A stretch of 64,000 nucleotides of DNA from Dyella_A sp050749815 (GCF_050749815.1 NZ_CP192735.1:1054001-1118000), one strand, 5' to 3'; positions 25,508 through 34,643 are shown, numbered from the stretch's first letter. The notes: generated by a model from the sequence alone, not told the origin. Numbers and translations: made by a program.

Positions 25508-26448
25508 GGCGTGGTGTCCAGATGCCGCTGCAGATCCGGCGGCAGCACGGCGTGCGGATGCTCGCGATGGAACGCATCGAGCCGCGCGCGGGCGGCGGTG
25601 GTATCGCCGTGCGCATAGAGCAGGCGGATCGCCTGCAGCTCCGCAGCCATCGCCGGCGTCATCGTTTCCTCGGGGGACGCGGCGCGCAGGTTCATCATCA
25701 TCGACGGCGCGTCGGTGGGCGGGGCGGTGGGAGCCGATTCGGCCTGCGGTGCGGGCGCGGCCTGCATCACCTCGGCGGGCGGCGCCGGCGGTGCGGGTGG
25801 CGGGGGCGGTGCCGGCGCTGCGGAGGCTGCTTCGCGCAGGGGAGCGGCGCGGTCTGCCCGTTCCGCCGATGCCGGCGCGGGCGCCTTCGCGACCGGTGTG
25901 GCTGACTTCGCAGCGGCGATGCCGTTCGCTGATGTGGCGGAAGGCGACGCGGCGCGGGACTGCGCCTTCAGCGCTGGGCGCGCGTACGCGCGCCGGTCCT
26001 CGGCGACGGTTGCCTGGTTCGCGACGGCGGCGGGCTGAGGTGCGGACTCGCGGTGGCGCGCCTGCATCGCGGCGGGCTCGGCGCGCTCCGCGGCCGCATC
26101 GGCAAGCTTTCCGGCGGCTTGCAAAGCACGCGCAGCGTCGACATCGGCGCGGGCCGCCGCTGCCGGTGCGGATGCTGGCGAGGCGGTCGGCAGGTCGGCG
26201 GGCAGCTTGCGCATATGCCACGCCAGACCCGCGGCGAGCACCAGCGTGGCCGCGGTACCCAGCGCGACCGGCCAACGCCGGCGGGTGTGTCGCTGCGGCG
26301 CATCGCTCGCTATAGCCGCGGCGGCGGCGCGCAGCACCGCCGCATCCAGCGCCGGCCCGGGCTCGTGCGACGGCAGGCGATCGTAGAGCGCCTTCAGCTC
26401 CGCCTCGCCGGGCAGGTCGTCGTCGTGTGGGGGCAGTGGCGTGGTCAT
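25504..26448 (-). CDS. Membrane protein of the sigma-factor operon, putative anti-sigma factor
   Basis: A 314-aa protein. Residues 1-58 are cytoplasmic, one membrane helix lies at about 61-79 (WPVALGTAATLVLAAGLAW), and a long Ala/Pro-rich periplasmic stretch (about 85-250, with a PPPPP run) leads to a small helical domain at the C-terminus (AELQAIRLLYAHGDTTAARARL). Its ATG overlaps the sigma factor stop (26445-26448). Position and topology suggest an anti-sigma factor, but no ZAS zinc motif (HxxxCxxC) is present, so the role is inference. The low-complexity part is likely a flexible spacer across the periplasm. Confidence 0.65.
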   Translation of the reverse strand: MTTPLPPHDDDLPGEAELKALYDRLPSHEPGPALDAAVLRAAAAAIASDAPQRHTRRRWPVALGTAATLVLAAGLAWHMRKLPADLPTASPASAPAAAARADVDAARALQAAGKLADAAAERAEPAAMQARHRESAPQPAAVANQATVAEDRRAYARPALKAQSRAASPSATSANGIAAAKSATPVAKAPAPASAERADRAAPLREAASAAPAPPPPPAPPAPPAEVMQAAPAPQAESAPTAPPTDAPSMMMNLRAASPEETMTPAMAAELQAIRLLYAHGDTTAARARLDAFHREHPHAVLPPDLQRHLDTTP

Positions 26449-26999
26449 GGGCTCAGTACGTCGCGCAGTTTGGTCATGGCATAGCGCAGGCGGGATTTCA
26501 CCGTCTCGCGGCCGACGCCGGTGATCTGCGAGATCTCCTCCAGGCTCAGCTCGTGCTCCAGCCGTAGCAGCACGGCGGTGCGTTGATCGTCGGGCAGCTG
26601 CTCGATGGCGCGCTGCAGGCCGCGGCGCTGCTCGAAGTCGGACAGCGCGTGCTCGGGTTGTTCGTGCGTGGGTGCCGCGTGGTGGGCCAGCGCGGTTTCC
26701 GCTTCGTCGCCATCGGCCAGCGGACGCTTGCGGCGATGGCCGTCGATGATCAGGTGGTGCGCGATCTGCAGCAGCCAGGTGCTGAACTTTGCCTGCGGCT
26801 GGTAGCGCGAGCGCGCCGTGATGACGCGGCTCCAGGTGTCCTGGAACACCTCGTCGGCCAGCGATCGGTCGCGCACGCTGCGCAGCACGAAGCGATAGAG
26901 CGTGCCCCGATGTTTCGCATACAGCGCCTCGAACGCGGCGAGGTCGCCGCGGGCGTAGGCCAGCATCAGCTGCGCATCGGGGTCGACCGCCACATCCAT
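26445..26999 (-). CDS. ECF-type RNA polymerase sigma factor
   Basis: About 184 aa from the ATG at 26999. Region 2 is AFEALYAKHRGTLYRFVLRSV...DEVFQDTWSRVI...KFSTWLLQIAHHLIID and region 4 is LPDDQRTAVLLRLEHELSLEEISQITGVGRETVKSRLRYAMTKLRDVL, with a clear helix-turn-helix. An in-frame ATG at 27143 would add 48 residues of low-complexity Pro/Ala sequence not seen in the family, so the shorter start is preferred. It is followed by a coupled membrane protein that may be its anti-sigma factor. A VWA lipoprotein gene lies upstream on the same strand. Confidence 0.92.
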   Translation of the reverse strand: MDVAVDPDAQLMLAYARGDLAAFEALYAKHRGTLYRFVLRSVRDRSLADEVFQDTWSRVITARSRYQPQAKFSTWLLQIAHHLIIDGHRRKRPLADGDEAETALAHHAAPTHEQPEHALSDFEQRRGLQRAIEQLPDDQRTAVLLRLEHELSLEEISQITGVGRETVKSRLRYAMTKLRDVLSP

Positions 27000-27153
27000 G
27001 GGCGGCGAGGGTACGCGATTTGCCTCGTACGGATAAGGCGCATCCAGAGGGCAGGGAGTCCCGGCCGGCGCGCGGCGATGGGGGAAGGATGCGGGGGCAT
27101 CCGTCATCGCCGCGGCCGCGCCGGCCGGAGACAGGTCGTGCATGGCGCCAGGT

Positions 27154-28947
27154 TCAGCGCAGGCCGATGCCGGGTGCGATGGGCATCGGGCCCCCGAGCG
27201 GCGGCTTGTCCGCGTTGGCGCTGTGCGTGCTCAGGCCATCGGCGAGGTTCACCAACTGCACGAAACCGGCGCGGTAGCCGTCCGGATCATCGCCACGGGC
27301 GTCGCGCGCCAGTGCGGCGATACGCGTGTAGTCGTAGCCATCGAGGTAGCGTCCGCCGCGCAGCGCATCGGCAAACGCGGCCGCCGAGGCGGCAAAGCGC
27401 AGCCGCGCGCTGGCCTCACGTGCCGGCATTGCCGCGATCGGCCGCTCGATCAGCGTGCTGGCATCGTGGCCGGGCAGCTTGTAGCGCAGGCGCAGGAAGG
27501 CCAATTCGCCGCTGCGATCGGTACGCGCGGCGTGCTTGCCGTAGCGCAGCGGATCGACGCGCGCGGCGTCCGAACCCGCTGGGGTGATCTCGTAGATCGC
27601 GGTGACGTTGGCGCCCGCGCCGATGTCGCCGGCGTCCACCGCATCGTTGTTGAAGTCCTCGCGCTTGAGCTGGCGCTTCTCGTAACCGATCAGGCGGTAC
27701 TCCTTCACCTGCGCCGGGTTGAACTCCACCTGCACCTTCACATCCTTCGCGATGGTGAGCAGCGTGGCAGACAGCTCGTCCACCAGCACGCGCCGCCCCT
27801 CCTGCAGGCTGTCGATGTAGTGATGGCTGCCGTTGCCGGCGTCGGCCAGCATCACCGCCATGGCGTCGTTGTAGTTGCCCTCGCCGAAGCCCAGCGTGGT
27901 GAGCGCCACACCGCTCTTGCGGTGATCCTCGATCTTGGTCTTCAACGCTTCTTCGCTGACCGTGCCCACGTTGAAGTCGCCGTCGGTGGCGAGGATCACC
28001 CGGTTCACGCCGCCCCGGATGAAACCCTGCTCGGCCTGCGCGTAGGCCAGGTCGATGCCGGCGTCGCCGTTGGTGGATCCGCTGGCGCCGAGGCTGTCGA
28101 TCGCCGCGTCGATGGTGGCGTGCTGGTCGCCCGCGGTGGAGGGCAACGCCACGCCCGCGCTGCCGGCGTAGGTGACGATGGCCACGCGATCCTGCTTGCG
28201 CAGCCGGGTCACCAGTTGCTTGAGCGAGGCCTTGAGCAGGGGCAGCTTGTCCGGCTCGTCCATCGAGCCGGAGGTATCGATGAGGAACACCAGGTTGGCG
28301 GCGGGTATCGCGCTGGCCGGCACCCGATAGCCCTGCACGCCGATCAGCAGCAACTCGCGCCCCGGGTTCCACGGCGCCGGCGCCAGCTCGGTGGTGACGC
28401 TGAAAGGCTGCGCGCGATCGGCCGGCGGTGCGTAGCCGTAGTCGAAGTAGTTGATGAACTCTTCCGCACGCACCGCATCGGCCGGCGGCAGCTGGCCGGC
28501 TTCCAGCATGCGTCGCACGTTGGTGTACGAGCCGGTGTCCACGTCCAGCCCGAAGGTGGAGACGGGCTGCTCGCTGGCCAGCTGCACCGGGTTGCTGTGG
28601 CGATGGGTGTAATGCTCGGTGTTCACGGCGCCGGGCCACGGCTGGGCCATCGGCGCGGCGAGCATCGGCATTGGCGCCGCGTTACGGGAGACCTTCATCG
28701 CGCCGGCGAGCCTGGCCTCGGCGAGGATTGCTGTGGGAGGCGCCGGCGGCAGCGACCGGGCGACCTGTGGAGCGACGGTGGTGACGCGGCGCGCGGCGGC
28801 GTCGCGCGCGCCGGTCTCCACCTTCGACGGCGCCAATGTTGGCGTGTCGGCGGATTCATCACTGGCCGGACGGGACAGGCCGCAGCCGACCAACGCTACG
28901 GCGAGGGCAACGGGCAGAGCGCGCAGCAATAGCGTTTGGGCGGACAT
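27154..28947 (-). CDS. VWA-domain lipoprotein, YfbK family
   Basis: A 597-aa predicted lipoprotein: lipobox ALVGC with acylated Cys at C22, a Pro/Ala-rich linker, the N-terminal vWF_A_N block (NTEHYTHRHSNPVQLASEQPVSTFGLDVDTGSY), a VWA domain with the MIDAS motif DTSGSMD (224-230), and a C-terminal DUF3520 region. MIDAS proteins bind protein ligands through a divalent metal. The YfbK family is of unknown function but is common in Xanthomonadales near an ECF sigma factor, as here, 154 bp upstream of it. The mature protein would face the periplasm or the surface. Confidence 0.9.
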   Translation of the reverse strand: MSAQTLLLRALPVALAVALVGCGLSRPASDESADTPTLAPSKVETGARDAAARRVTTVAPQVARSLPPAPPTAILAEARLAGAMKVSRNAAPMPMLAAPMAQPWPGAVNTEHYTHRHSNPVQLASEQPVSTFGLDVDTGSYTNVRRMLEAGQLPPADAVRAEEFINYFDYGYAPPADRAQPFSVTTELAPAPWNPGRELLLIGVQGYRVPASAIPAANLVFLIDTSGSMDEPDKLPLLKASLKQLVTRLRKQDRVAIVTYAGSAGVALPSTAGDQHATIDAAIDSLGASGSTNGDAGIDLAYAQAEQGFIRGGVNRVILATDGDFNVGTVSEEALKTKIEDHRKSGVALTTLGFGEGNYNDAMAVMLADAGNGSHHYIDSLQEGRRVLVDELSATLLTIAKDVKVQVEFNPAQVKEYRLIGYEKRQLKREDFNNDAVDAGDIGAGANVTAIYEITPAGSDAARVDPLRYGKHAARTDRSGELAFLRLRYKLPGHDASTLIERPIAAMPAREASARLRFAASAAAFADALRGGRYLDGYDYTRIAALARDARGDDPDGYRAGFVQLVNLADGLSTHSANADKPPLGGPMPIAPGIGLR

Positions 28948-29068
28948 CGGGCAGCCTCCTCAAGGTGGGTGTGGAGGTTGAAACGGTGCCGCTGGATAAA
29001 CGGGGTTACGGACGCGCCGGAAGCGGCGCGGTAGCATGCGCGTTCCCCTTTACGCATCGACCGCCGCC

Positions 29069-29542
29069 ATGCTGCACAACGACACCCTGCGCGCCATCCG
29101 CTACATGCTCGACCTCGGCGACGCCAAGGTGGTGGAGATCGTCAAGCTGGCCGACCCGGCCTACCTGCTGGAAAAGGAAGACGTGCAAGCGATGCTGCTG
29201 CGCGAGGACGACCCGGGTTACCAGACCTGCAGCAACACCATGCTGGCGCGCTTTCTCGACGGGCTGGTGATCTTCCGCCGCGGCCGCGACGAGAGCCGTC
29301 CGCCGCGTCCGCCGGAAAAGCGCATCACCAACAACATCGTGCTGAAAAAGCTGCGCGTCGCGTTCGAGCTGAAGGACGTGGACATGCACGAGATCTTCGC
29401 CGCCGCCGGGCTGCCGGTATCCAAGCCGGAGCTGAGCGCGCTGTTCCGCCAGCCCGAGCACAAGAACTACCGTGAGTGCGGCGACCAGCTGCTGCGCAAC
29501 TTCCTCAAGGGCCTGACCCTGCGACTGCGTGGCGCAGGCTGA
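29069..29542 (+). CDS. yehS: DUF1456 protein, YehS-like
   Basis: A 157-aa protein starting at 29069 (E. coli YehS is 156). It contains two copies of the DUF1456 repeat: MLHNDTLRAIRYMLDLGDAKVVEIVKLA...CSNTMLARFLDGLVIFRRG and NNIVLKKLRVAFELKDVDMHEIFAAAG...CGDQLLRNFLKGLTLRLRG. The function is unknown. An ATG at 29036 is also in frame but would give a non-family N-terminus. Confidence 0.93.
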   Translation: MLHNDTLRAIRYMLDLGDAKVVEIVKLADPAYLLEKEDVQAMLLREDDPGYQTCSNTMLARFLDGLVIFRRGRDESRPPRPPEKRITNNIVLKKLRVAFELKDVDMHEIFAAAGLPVSKPELSALFRQPEHKNYRECGDQLLRNFLKGLTLRLRGAG

Positions 29543-29597
29543 ACCGGCGCGGCGGACGCTGTGCGAAGATCCCGCGTCCGCTGAAGGGGCGCCCTCC

Positions 29598-30188
29598 ATG
29601 TCCGACATCCAGCAACTGGTCTACGCCAGCCGCGCCACGTTCCAGCCCACCGACAACGGTGGCGGCGTGGAGCCGGAGGTAGCGCGCATCCTCATGCAAT
29701 CACGGCGCAACAATCCGCGCCGCGGCCTGGTGGGCGCGCTGTACTACGGCGACGGCTGCTTCTTCCAGTGTCTGGAAGGCCCGCCCGGTGAGATCGACAC
29801 GCTCTATCAGCAGCTGATGAAAGATCCGCGCCACCGCGACCTCACCGTGCTGCGGCGACAGTTCATCGGCGCCACCTCGTTCGCCGGCTGGTCGATGAAG
29901 TACGTGCCGGCCGCCACCGACGTGCAGACGCTGCTGGCGCTGCACGGCAAGGATCGCTTCGATCCGTACCGCTTCGACGACGAGCTGCTCGAAGCCATGG
30001 TGACCCTGCTGCACCGTCGCAGCGACGGGGATGATCTCAACCCGATGCCCGCCACCACGGGCGCGCGCCCCGGCAAGCCGGTGCCCGCGCTGCAGCCCGC
30101 GGTTCGCCGCCGCAGCCTGGCCACACGGTTGGCGTGGGTAGCGCTGGCGGTCGCCGCGGTGGCGGTGGTAGCGCTGCTGCTGCGCTGA
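29598..30188 (+). CDS. BLUF photoreceptor domain protein with C-terminal membrane anchor
   Basis: A 196-aa protein. The BLUF domain (about 4-100) holds the flavin photocycle residues: Y9 in LVYAS, N38/N39 in SRRNNPRRGLVG, Q57 in FFQCLEG, and W98/M100 in FAGWSMKY. It should bind FAD and sense blue light. A charged linker (about 145-170) leads to one C-terminal helix (LATRLAWVALAVAAVAVVALLLR), so it is anchored in the inner membrane by its tail. No output domain is present; signalling would require a partner. It lies 55 bp after the DUF1456 gene, and its stop is six bases from that of the convergent hydrolase gene. Confidence 0.9.
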   Translation: MSDIQQLVYASRATFQPTDNGGGVEPEVARILMQSRRNNPRRGLVGALYYGDGCFFQCLEGPPGEIDTLYQQLMKDPRHRDLTVLRRQFIGATSFAGWSMKYVPAATDVQTLLALHGKDRFDPYRFDDELLEAMVTLLHRRSDGDDLNPMPATTGARPGKPVPALQPAVRRRSLATRLAWVALAVAAVAVVALLLR

Positions 30189-30194
30189 GTGCGT

Positions 30195-31634
30195 TCAGCC
30201 CACCAGGTTGCCCGGCACCGGATGGCGAAAATCCTCCGGCGTCAGGTTCTGGGTGAGCCGGAACACGCCTTCGTGCACCTTGCGCGGCAGCACCACGTCG
30301 AGCACGGTGCTCTGGTGGGGGCCGAGCGCGGTGAGCAGGTCGTCGGCGGTGGCGCTGGCAGCCAGTGCGTGGTGCACCAGGCCGGCGAGATCGGCCGGCT
30401 GCACGCGGGCGCCGTAGGGGCGATGCGGCAGCACAGCGGGGCGCAGCGTCTTGCGCGGATTGCGCGGGTCGGCCACGCGGGCGTCGCCGGCCAACAGGCT
30501 GTAGTTGAGGAATAGCGACACGCTGCTGCGCTGGTGCGAGTTGGCCTGGCGGTCGATCAGGAATCCGGGCGGCAGCAGATCCGCGCTCGGCGGCAAGCCG
30601 GCAGTGAGCAGCAGGCCGGCATCTTTCAGTGGCTCACCCGCTTCGTCAGTGAGGCGCACGATGAGCAGGCTGCGCGGATCGTGGATGTGCACGCGTGGCG
30701 CGAACGGGCCGGCCGGTTCCAGCTCCACCTTGTCGGCATCGCGCTTGGCGTTTTCGCCATCGAAGGCATCGCACAGGCGGGCGTAGTCGGCGGCGCTGCG
30801 CACGGTGAGGCAGCGCAGGATGGCGTCGATAGTGGCCGGCTGCGCACTGGCCAGGATGCCCTGGGAGGTACCCGAGTGCGCCGCGCCGGGGATCAGCTTG
30901 AACGCGCAGCGCGGGCCGCGGGTGAGATAGAGCGAGAGCGCGTCGATGCCGCTGCCGCGGCTGTCCTGGGTGCTGAGCACGGCGTGCTGCGCGTTGAGGT
31001 TGGCGGCGGCCAGGCGCACCACGCCGTCGGAACCGTCTTCGCCGGTGTAGCTGTTGAGATGGTCGTAGAGCGAGCGGTCGGGGCGGTCGCCGATCAGCAC
31101 GAACGGAAACTGGCCGGCTGTCACCGGGTCGCCGCCGTGGATGCGATCCAGGTTGAGCGAGATCGAGGCCGCGCTGCCCAGCTCCAGCCAGTCCAGGATG
31201 CGCTGGCCCGGTTCCACGCCGTCGAACCAGGCTTTCAGCCGCCCGATCACGCCCTTGCCGAGTTGCGCCAGCGCTGAGCCGAAATTGGCCGGTGCGAGCA
31301 TCACCAGATGGGTGAGGCGGATCGTGCTGTAGCGGCCGGGTTTGTCGCGCTGCGCGCGCAGCCATTCGCGCACCACCGGCCCGCCGGTGGAGTGGGTGAT
31401 GCAGGCGAAGGAGGGTTCCAGCAGGTGCAGGTCGCGCAGCGCGTGGTCGAAGGCGCGGACCAGGTCGTCCATGGTCACCGCGTCGTCGAAGCTCACGTAC
31501 TCGCTGAGCCAGAGGTCGCGCAGGGTCAGCGGCAGACCCAGCGTGGCAGCCTGTTGCTGCAGGCGCTGCGGCATCTGGCCGTAGGTGGCGGTGCTGGTGA
31601 CGCTCCAGCCGTGGACGAAGACGAGGGTGCTCAT
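30195..31634 (-). CDS. Alpha/beta-hydrolase (lipase-like) with uncharacterised C-terminal domain
   Basis: A 479-aa protein. The N-terminal hydrolase (about 1-290) has the oxyanion segment VFVHGWS (5-11), the nucleophile elbow ITHSTGG (S82, with Thr-His replacing Gly-His), the acid-containing LIGDRPDRSLYDHL region and the candidate catalytic His in IPGAAHSGTSQGIL. The remaining 180 residues (from about ARVHIHDPRSLLIVRLTDEAGEPL) form a beta-rich domain I do not recognise. There is no signal peptide. Possible roles are a cytoplasmic esterase or phospholipase, or a type VI effector lipase; no vgrG, hcp or immunity gene is nearby, so the last is unsupported. Confidence 0.78.
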   Translation of the reverse strand: MSTLVFVHGWSVTSTATYGQMPQRLQQQAATLGLPLTLRDLWLSEYVSFDDAVTMDDLVRAFDHALRDLHLLEPSFACITHSTGGPVVREWLRAQRDKPGRYSTIRLTHLVMLAPANFGSALAQLGKGVIGRLKAWFDGVEPGQRILDWLELGSAASISLNLDRIHGGDPVTAGQFPFVLIGDRPDRSLYDHLNSYTGEDGSDGVVRLAAANLNAQHAVLSTQDSRGSGIDALSLYLTRGPRCAFKLIPGAAHSGTSQGILASAQPATIDAILRCLTVRSAADYARLCDAFDGENAKRDADKVELEPAGPFAPRVHIHDPRSLLIVRLTDEAGEPLKDAGLLLTAGLPPSADLLPPGFLIDRQANSHQRSSVSLFLNYSLLAGDARVADPRNPRKTLRPAVLPHRPYGARVQPADLAGLVHHALAASATADDLLTALGPHQSTVLDVVLPRKVHEGVFRLTQNLTPEDFRHPVPGNLVG

Positions 31635-31710
31635 CGGGCCGCTCCGTGTCCTGCACCCGTGCGGGTGCCCGGCCGATGCTACGCCGCCCGATGGGCGACG
31701 GTGTGACGAC

Positions 31711-32184
31711 TCAGTCGGCGGCCAGACGGGCGCCGGGCGCGGCGGGGTCGGGCGTGCCGTGGCCGATCAGTTCCAGCGTCTGGCCCCACGGGGTCTGCAC
31801 GTCGATGCGCACCAGGCCGCCGTCGCCGCGGGTGCCGGCGGCGTGGTCGCCGATCACAGCCACATGCTGGCGCTGCAGCCAGCCCAGCGCGGCGTCGACG
31901 TTCTCGATGCGCAGTTGCAATACCGGGCGGCCGGCGGCCGGCGAGTTGCCCTGCACGATCTCGACGATCGCGCCCTGGCTGCATTCCAGCAGCGCGCGAT
32001 CGGCCGACACGTCCAGCGCATCGCAACCCATCACCTGCGTGAGGAAGCCCGAGGCCCGCGCCACGTCGGGAGCGGTGATGCTGGCGTAGTCGCTGGCGCT
32101 TTGGCCGAACGCCGCCTTCGGCATGCCAAAAGCCAGCAGCAGCGCCAGCCACAGCATCCCTCCGAGCCATCCACGTTGGGTCAC
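31711..32184 (-). CDS. Exported VOC (glyoxalase/bleomycin-resistance) superfamily protein
   Basis: A 157-aa protein with a signal peptide (about 1-27, ending AAFGQ) and one VOC-like domain made of the two usual beta-alpha-beta-beta-beta units (ITAPDVARASGFLTQVMGCD... and LQLRIENVDAALGWLQRQHV...). The ligand or substrate is unknown. An N-terminal signal is unusual for this fold, and the protein would act in the periplasm. It lies 76 bp upstream of the start of the minus-strand hydrolase gene and may be co-transcribed with it. Confidence 0.75.
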   Translation of the reverse strand: MTQRGWLGGMLWLALLLAFGMPKAAFGQSASDYASITAPDVARASGFLTQVMGCDALDVSADRALLECSQGAIVEIVQGNSPAAGRPVLQLRIENVDAALGWLQRQHVAVIGDHAAGTRGDGGLVRIDVQTPWGQTLELIGHGTPDPAAPGARLAAD

Positions 32185-32357
32185 GACACGCCACCTCTCA
32201 TCGACATGGCCGATAAGTGGTCACGACATGCGGTGTTTCCAGAGGCGATTCGGTGCTCGCTGCGTTTCCCGTTGCGAACGCTGCGCCAGGGCATGGCGCC
32301 GTCACCTTGGCTTCCGCGGGCCGGCCACCTAGGCTTCGCGTTTTGCCGGAGGCGACG

Positions 32358-33128
32358 ATGAGTCTGACCGTGCTGGGAATCCTGGTGTTGCTGGCGGGCG
32401 GCCTGGCCTGGCTGGGCTGGCGCCGCAGCAGCGCCGCGGTGCTGGTGCTGACACTGGCCGGGGTGGTCGCGGTGGGCGATGGCCCGCTGACCGGCTGGAT
32501 GCTCGGCCGGCTGCAGGCCGGTTACACCATGGAGCCCACCGCGGCGTGGGCGCAGCGCAACGTGATTCTGCTGCTGGGCGCCGGCACCGTGCGCAACGCG
32601 GGCGGGCAGGCCGAGCCGCCGCTGTACGGCTACGGCCGCATCGCCCGCGCCGCAGCGCTGTATCGCCAGTGCCATGCCGCCGGAGGCGACTGCAAGGTGC
32701 TGGCCAGCGGCGGCGATCCTCTGCACAACGGGCACAGCGAGGCGGCGGTGTACGGCGATCTGCTGCTGGCGCTGGGCGTGCCGGCGGCCGACCTGATCCT
32801 GGAGCAGCGCAGCCTCAGCACCTGGCAGAACGCGCAGTTCAGCCGTCCGCTGCTGCTGGCCTATCAGCCGCAACGGGTGCTGCTGGTGAGCTCGGGCCTG
32901 CACCTGCGGCGCAGCCTGCTGTACTTCGCGCATTTCGGCGTCCGGCCCGAGCCGGTGCGCGGCGACCTGGTGCGCGCGGTGCCCTCGTGGCTGCCGCAGG
33001 CGTGGAACGCGGCGTTGTTCGACGCGGCGCTGCACGAGTACATCGGGCTGGTGCGCTACCGCGTCTACAACGCGCTGGGCAAGAATGCCCCGCCGATCAC
33101 CGCGCCGCTGATTCCCGCCACGCGCTGA
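32358..33128 (+). CDS. YdcF/ElyC family (DUF218) membrane protein
   Basis: A 256-aa protein with two N-terminal membrane helices (about 2-22 and 25-43) and a DUF218 domain: VILLLGAGTVRNAG, YGYGRIARAAALYRQC, VLASGGDPLHNGHSEAAVYGDLLLALGVP, and VLLVSSGLHLRRSLLYFAHFG. GGAGG at 32349-32353 precedes the start. Family members such as ElyC and SanA influence peptidoglycan or lipid carrier steps, with chemistry still open. Its stop is four bases from the stop of the convergent aldehyde dehydrogenase gene. Confidence 0.87.
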   Translation: MSLTVLGILVLLAGGLAWLGWRRSSAAVLVLTLAGVVAVGDGPLTGWMLGRLQAGYTMEPTAAWAQRNVILLLGAGTVRNAGGQAEPPLYGYGRIARAAALYRQCHAAGGDCKVLASGGDPLHNGHSEAAVYGDLLLALGVPAADLILEQRSLSTWQNAQFSRPLLLAYQPQRVLLVSSGLHLRRSLLYFAHFGVRPEPVRGDLVRAVPSWLPQAWNAALFDAALHEYIGLVRYRVYNALGKNAPPITAPLIPATR

Positions 33129-33132
33129 GCGC

Positions 33133-34563
33133 TCAGCCCTCGCGCATCACCATCAGGCGCACTTCGGTCATGTCCTCGATGGCGTAGCGCACGCCCTCGC
33201 GGCCCAGGCCGGAGAGCTTCACGCCGCCGTAGGGCATGTTGTCGACGCGGAAGCTGGGCACGTCGTTCACCACCACGCCGCCTTGCTCCAGCTCGTCCCA
33301 GGCGCGCATGGCGTGGTCGAGGCGGTTGGTGAAGATGCCCGCCTGCAGGCCGAAGTCCGAATCGTTGACCCGCGCGGCCGCCTCCTCGAACGTGCGGAAC
33401 GGGGCGAGCAGGGCGAACGGGCCGAAGGCCTCCATGCGGTTGACCCTGGCCTCGCGCGGCACGTCTTCCATCAGCGTGGCCTCGAGCATGGCGCCCTCGC
33501 GCTTGCCGCCGCACAGCAGCTTGGCGCCGGCCTGGCGGGCCTCGGCGATCCAGCCGTGCAGACGCTCGGCGGCGGCCTCGTCGATCATCGGGCCGAGGAA
33601 CACGTCTTTCTTCTTGGGGTCGCCGGCCTTGAGCTTTTTCACCGCGGCGACCAGCTTGCGCTTGAGCGCGTCGTACACGTCCACGTGCGCGTAGATGCGC
33701 TGCACGCTGATGCAGCTCTGGCCGGACTGGTAGAACGCGCCGAACACCAGTCGCTCGACCACGTGATCAAGCCGGTCGCCCTGGTCGGCGTCGACGATGC
33801 AGGCGGCATTGCCGCCCAGTTCCAGCGTGACCTTCTTGCGGCCGGCGCGGGCCTTCAGCCCCCAACCGATTTGACCGCCGGTGAACGAAAGCAGCTTGAG
33901 GCGCTCGTCCTCGACAAGCGGCGTGGCGTGGGCGCCGTCCAGCGGCAGGATCGAGAACGCGCCCTTCGGCAGATCGGTCTCGGCCAGCACCTCGCCGATG
34001 ATCAGCGCGCCGATCGGGGTCTTCTCCGAGGGCTTGAGCACAAACGGGCAGCCCGCCGCGATCGCCGGGGCGACCTTGTGCGCCACGAGGTTGAGCGGAA
34101 AGTTGAACGGCGTGATGAAGCTCACCGGGCCCAGCGGCACGCGGCGGGTGTAACCGCGATAGCCGTCCAGGCGAGCGGCCAGTTCCAGGTTGATCGTCTC
34201 GCCGTTGATGCGCACGGCTTCCTCGGCGGCGATCTGGAAAGTTTCGATCAGCCGGGTCACTTCGCCGGCGGCGTCCTTGATCGGTTTGCCGGCCTCGATG
34301 CACAGCGCGCGGGCCAGTTCGTCCCTGCGTGCCTCGAAGCGCGCCGCGCAGTGCTGTAACACGGCCTGGCGCTGCCACGGCTTGAACGCGCGCATCGCCG
34401 GCGCCGCCTGCACGGCCGCGGCGATGGCCTTCTCGGTGGCGCGAGCATCGGGCACCGCCACGCGGGTGGCGATCTTGCCGCTGTACTTGTCGCGCACGTC
34501 CAGCATCGTCTTCGAGGACTGCGGGCGATTGGCCAGGTAGTAGGGGTAGGTCTTGGCAAGCAT
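33133..34563 (-). CDS. NAD(P)-dependent aldehyde dehydrogenase
   Basis: A 476-aa enzyme with the ALDH signatures: PFNFPLNLVAHKVAPAIAAGCPFVLKPSE for cofactor binding, general base Glu in VTLELGGNA (E248), and the catalytic Cys in GQSCISVQR (C284). The closing NDVPSFRVDNMPYGGVKLSGLGREG is typical of glyceraldehyde-3-phosphate/lactaldehyde-like ALDH groups. It oxidises an aldehyde to an acid or acyl thioester. The physiological substrate cannot be deduced; neighbours (xseA, ydcF) are unrelated. Confidence 0.94.
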   Translation of the reverse strand: MLAKTYPYYLANRPQSSKTMLDVRDKYSGKIATRVAVPDARATEKAIAAAVQAAPAMRAFKPWQRQAVLQHCAARFEARRDELARALCIEAGKPIKDAAGEVTRLIETFQIAAEEAVRINGETINLELAARLDGYRGYTRRVPLGPVSFITPFNFPLNLVAHKVAPAIAAGCPFVLKPSEKTPIGALIIGEVLAETDLPKGAFSILPLDGAHATPLVEDERLKLLSFTGGQIGWGLKARAGRKKVTLELGGNAACIVDADQGDRLDHVVERLVFGAFYQSGQSCISVQRIYAHVDVYDALKRKLVAAVKKLKAGDPKKKDVFLGPMIDEAAAERLHGWIAEARQAGAKLLCGGKREGAMLEATLMEDVPREARVNRMEAFGPFALLAPFRTFEEAAARVNDSDFGLQAGIFTNRLDHAMRAWDELEQGGVVVNDVPSFRVDNMPYGGVKLSGLGREGVRYAIEDMTEVRLMVMREG

Positions 34564-34643
34564 GGCAACTCCCGGAAGCGACCGGTGATGATGATTCGGG
34601 CAGTGTCGGGCGGCGGGCGTGGTGCGCGCGTGGACGGCGGCGA

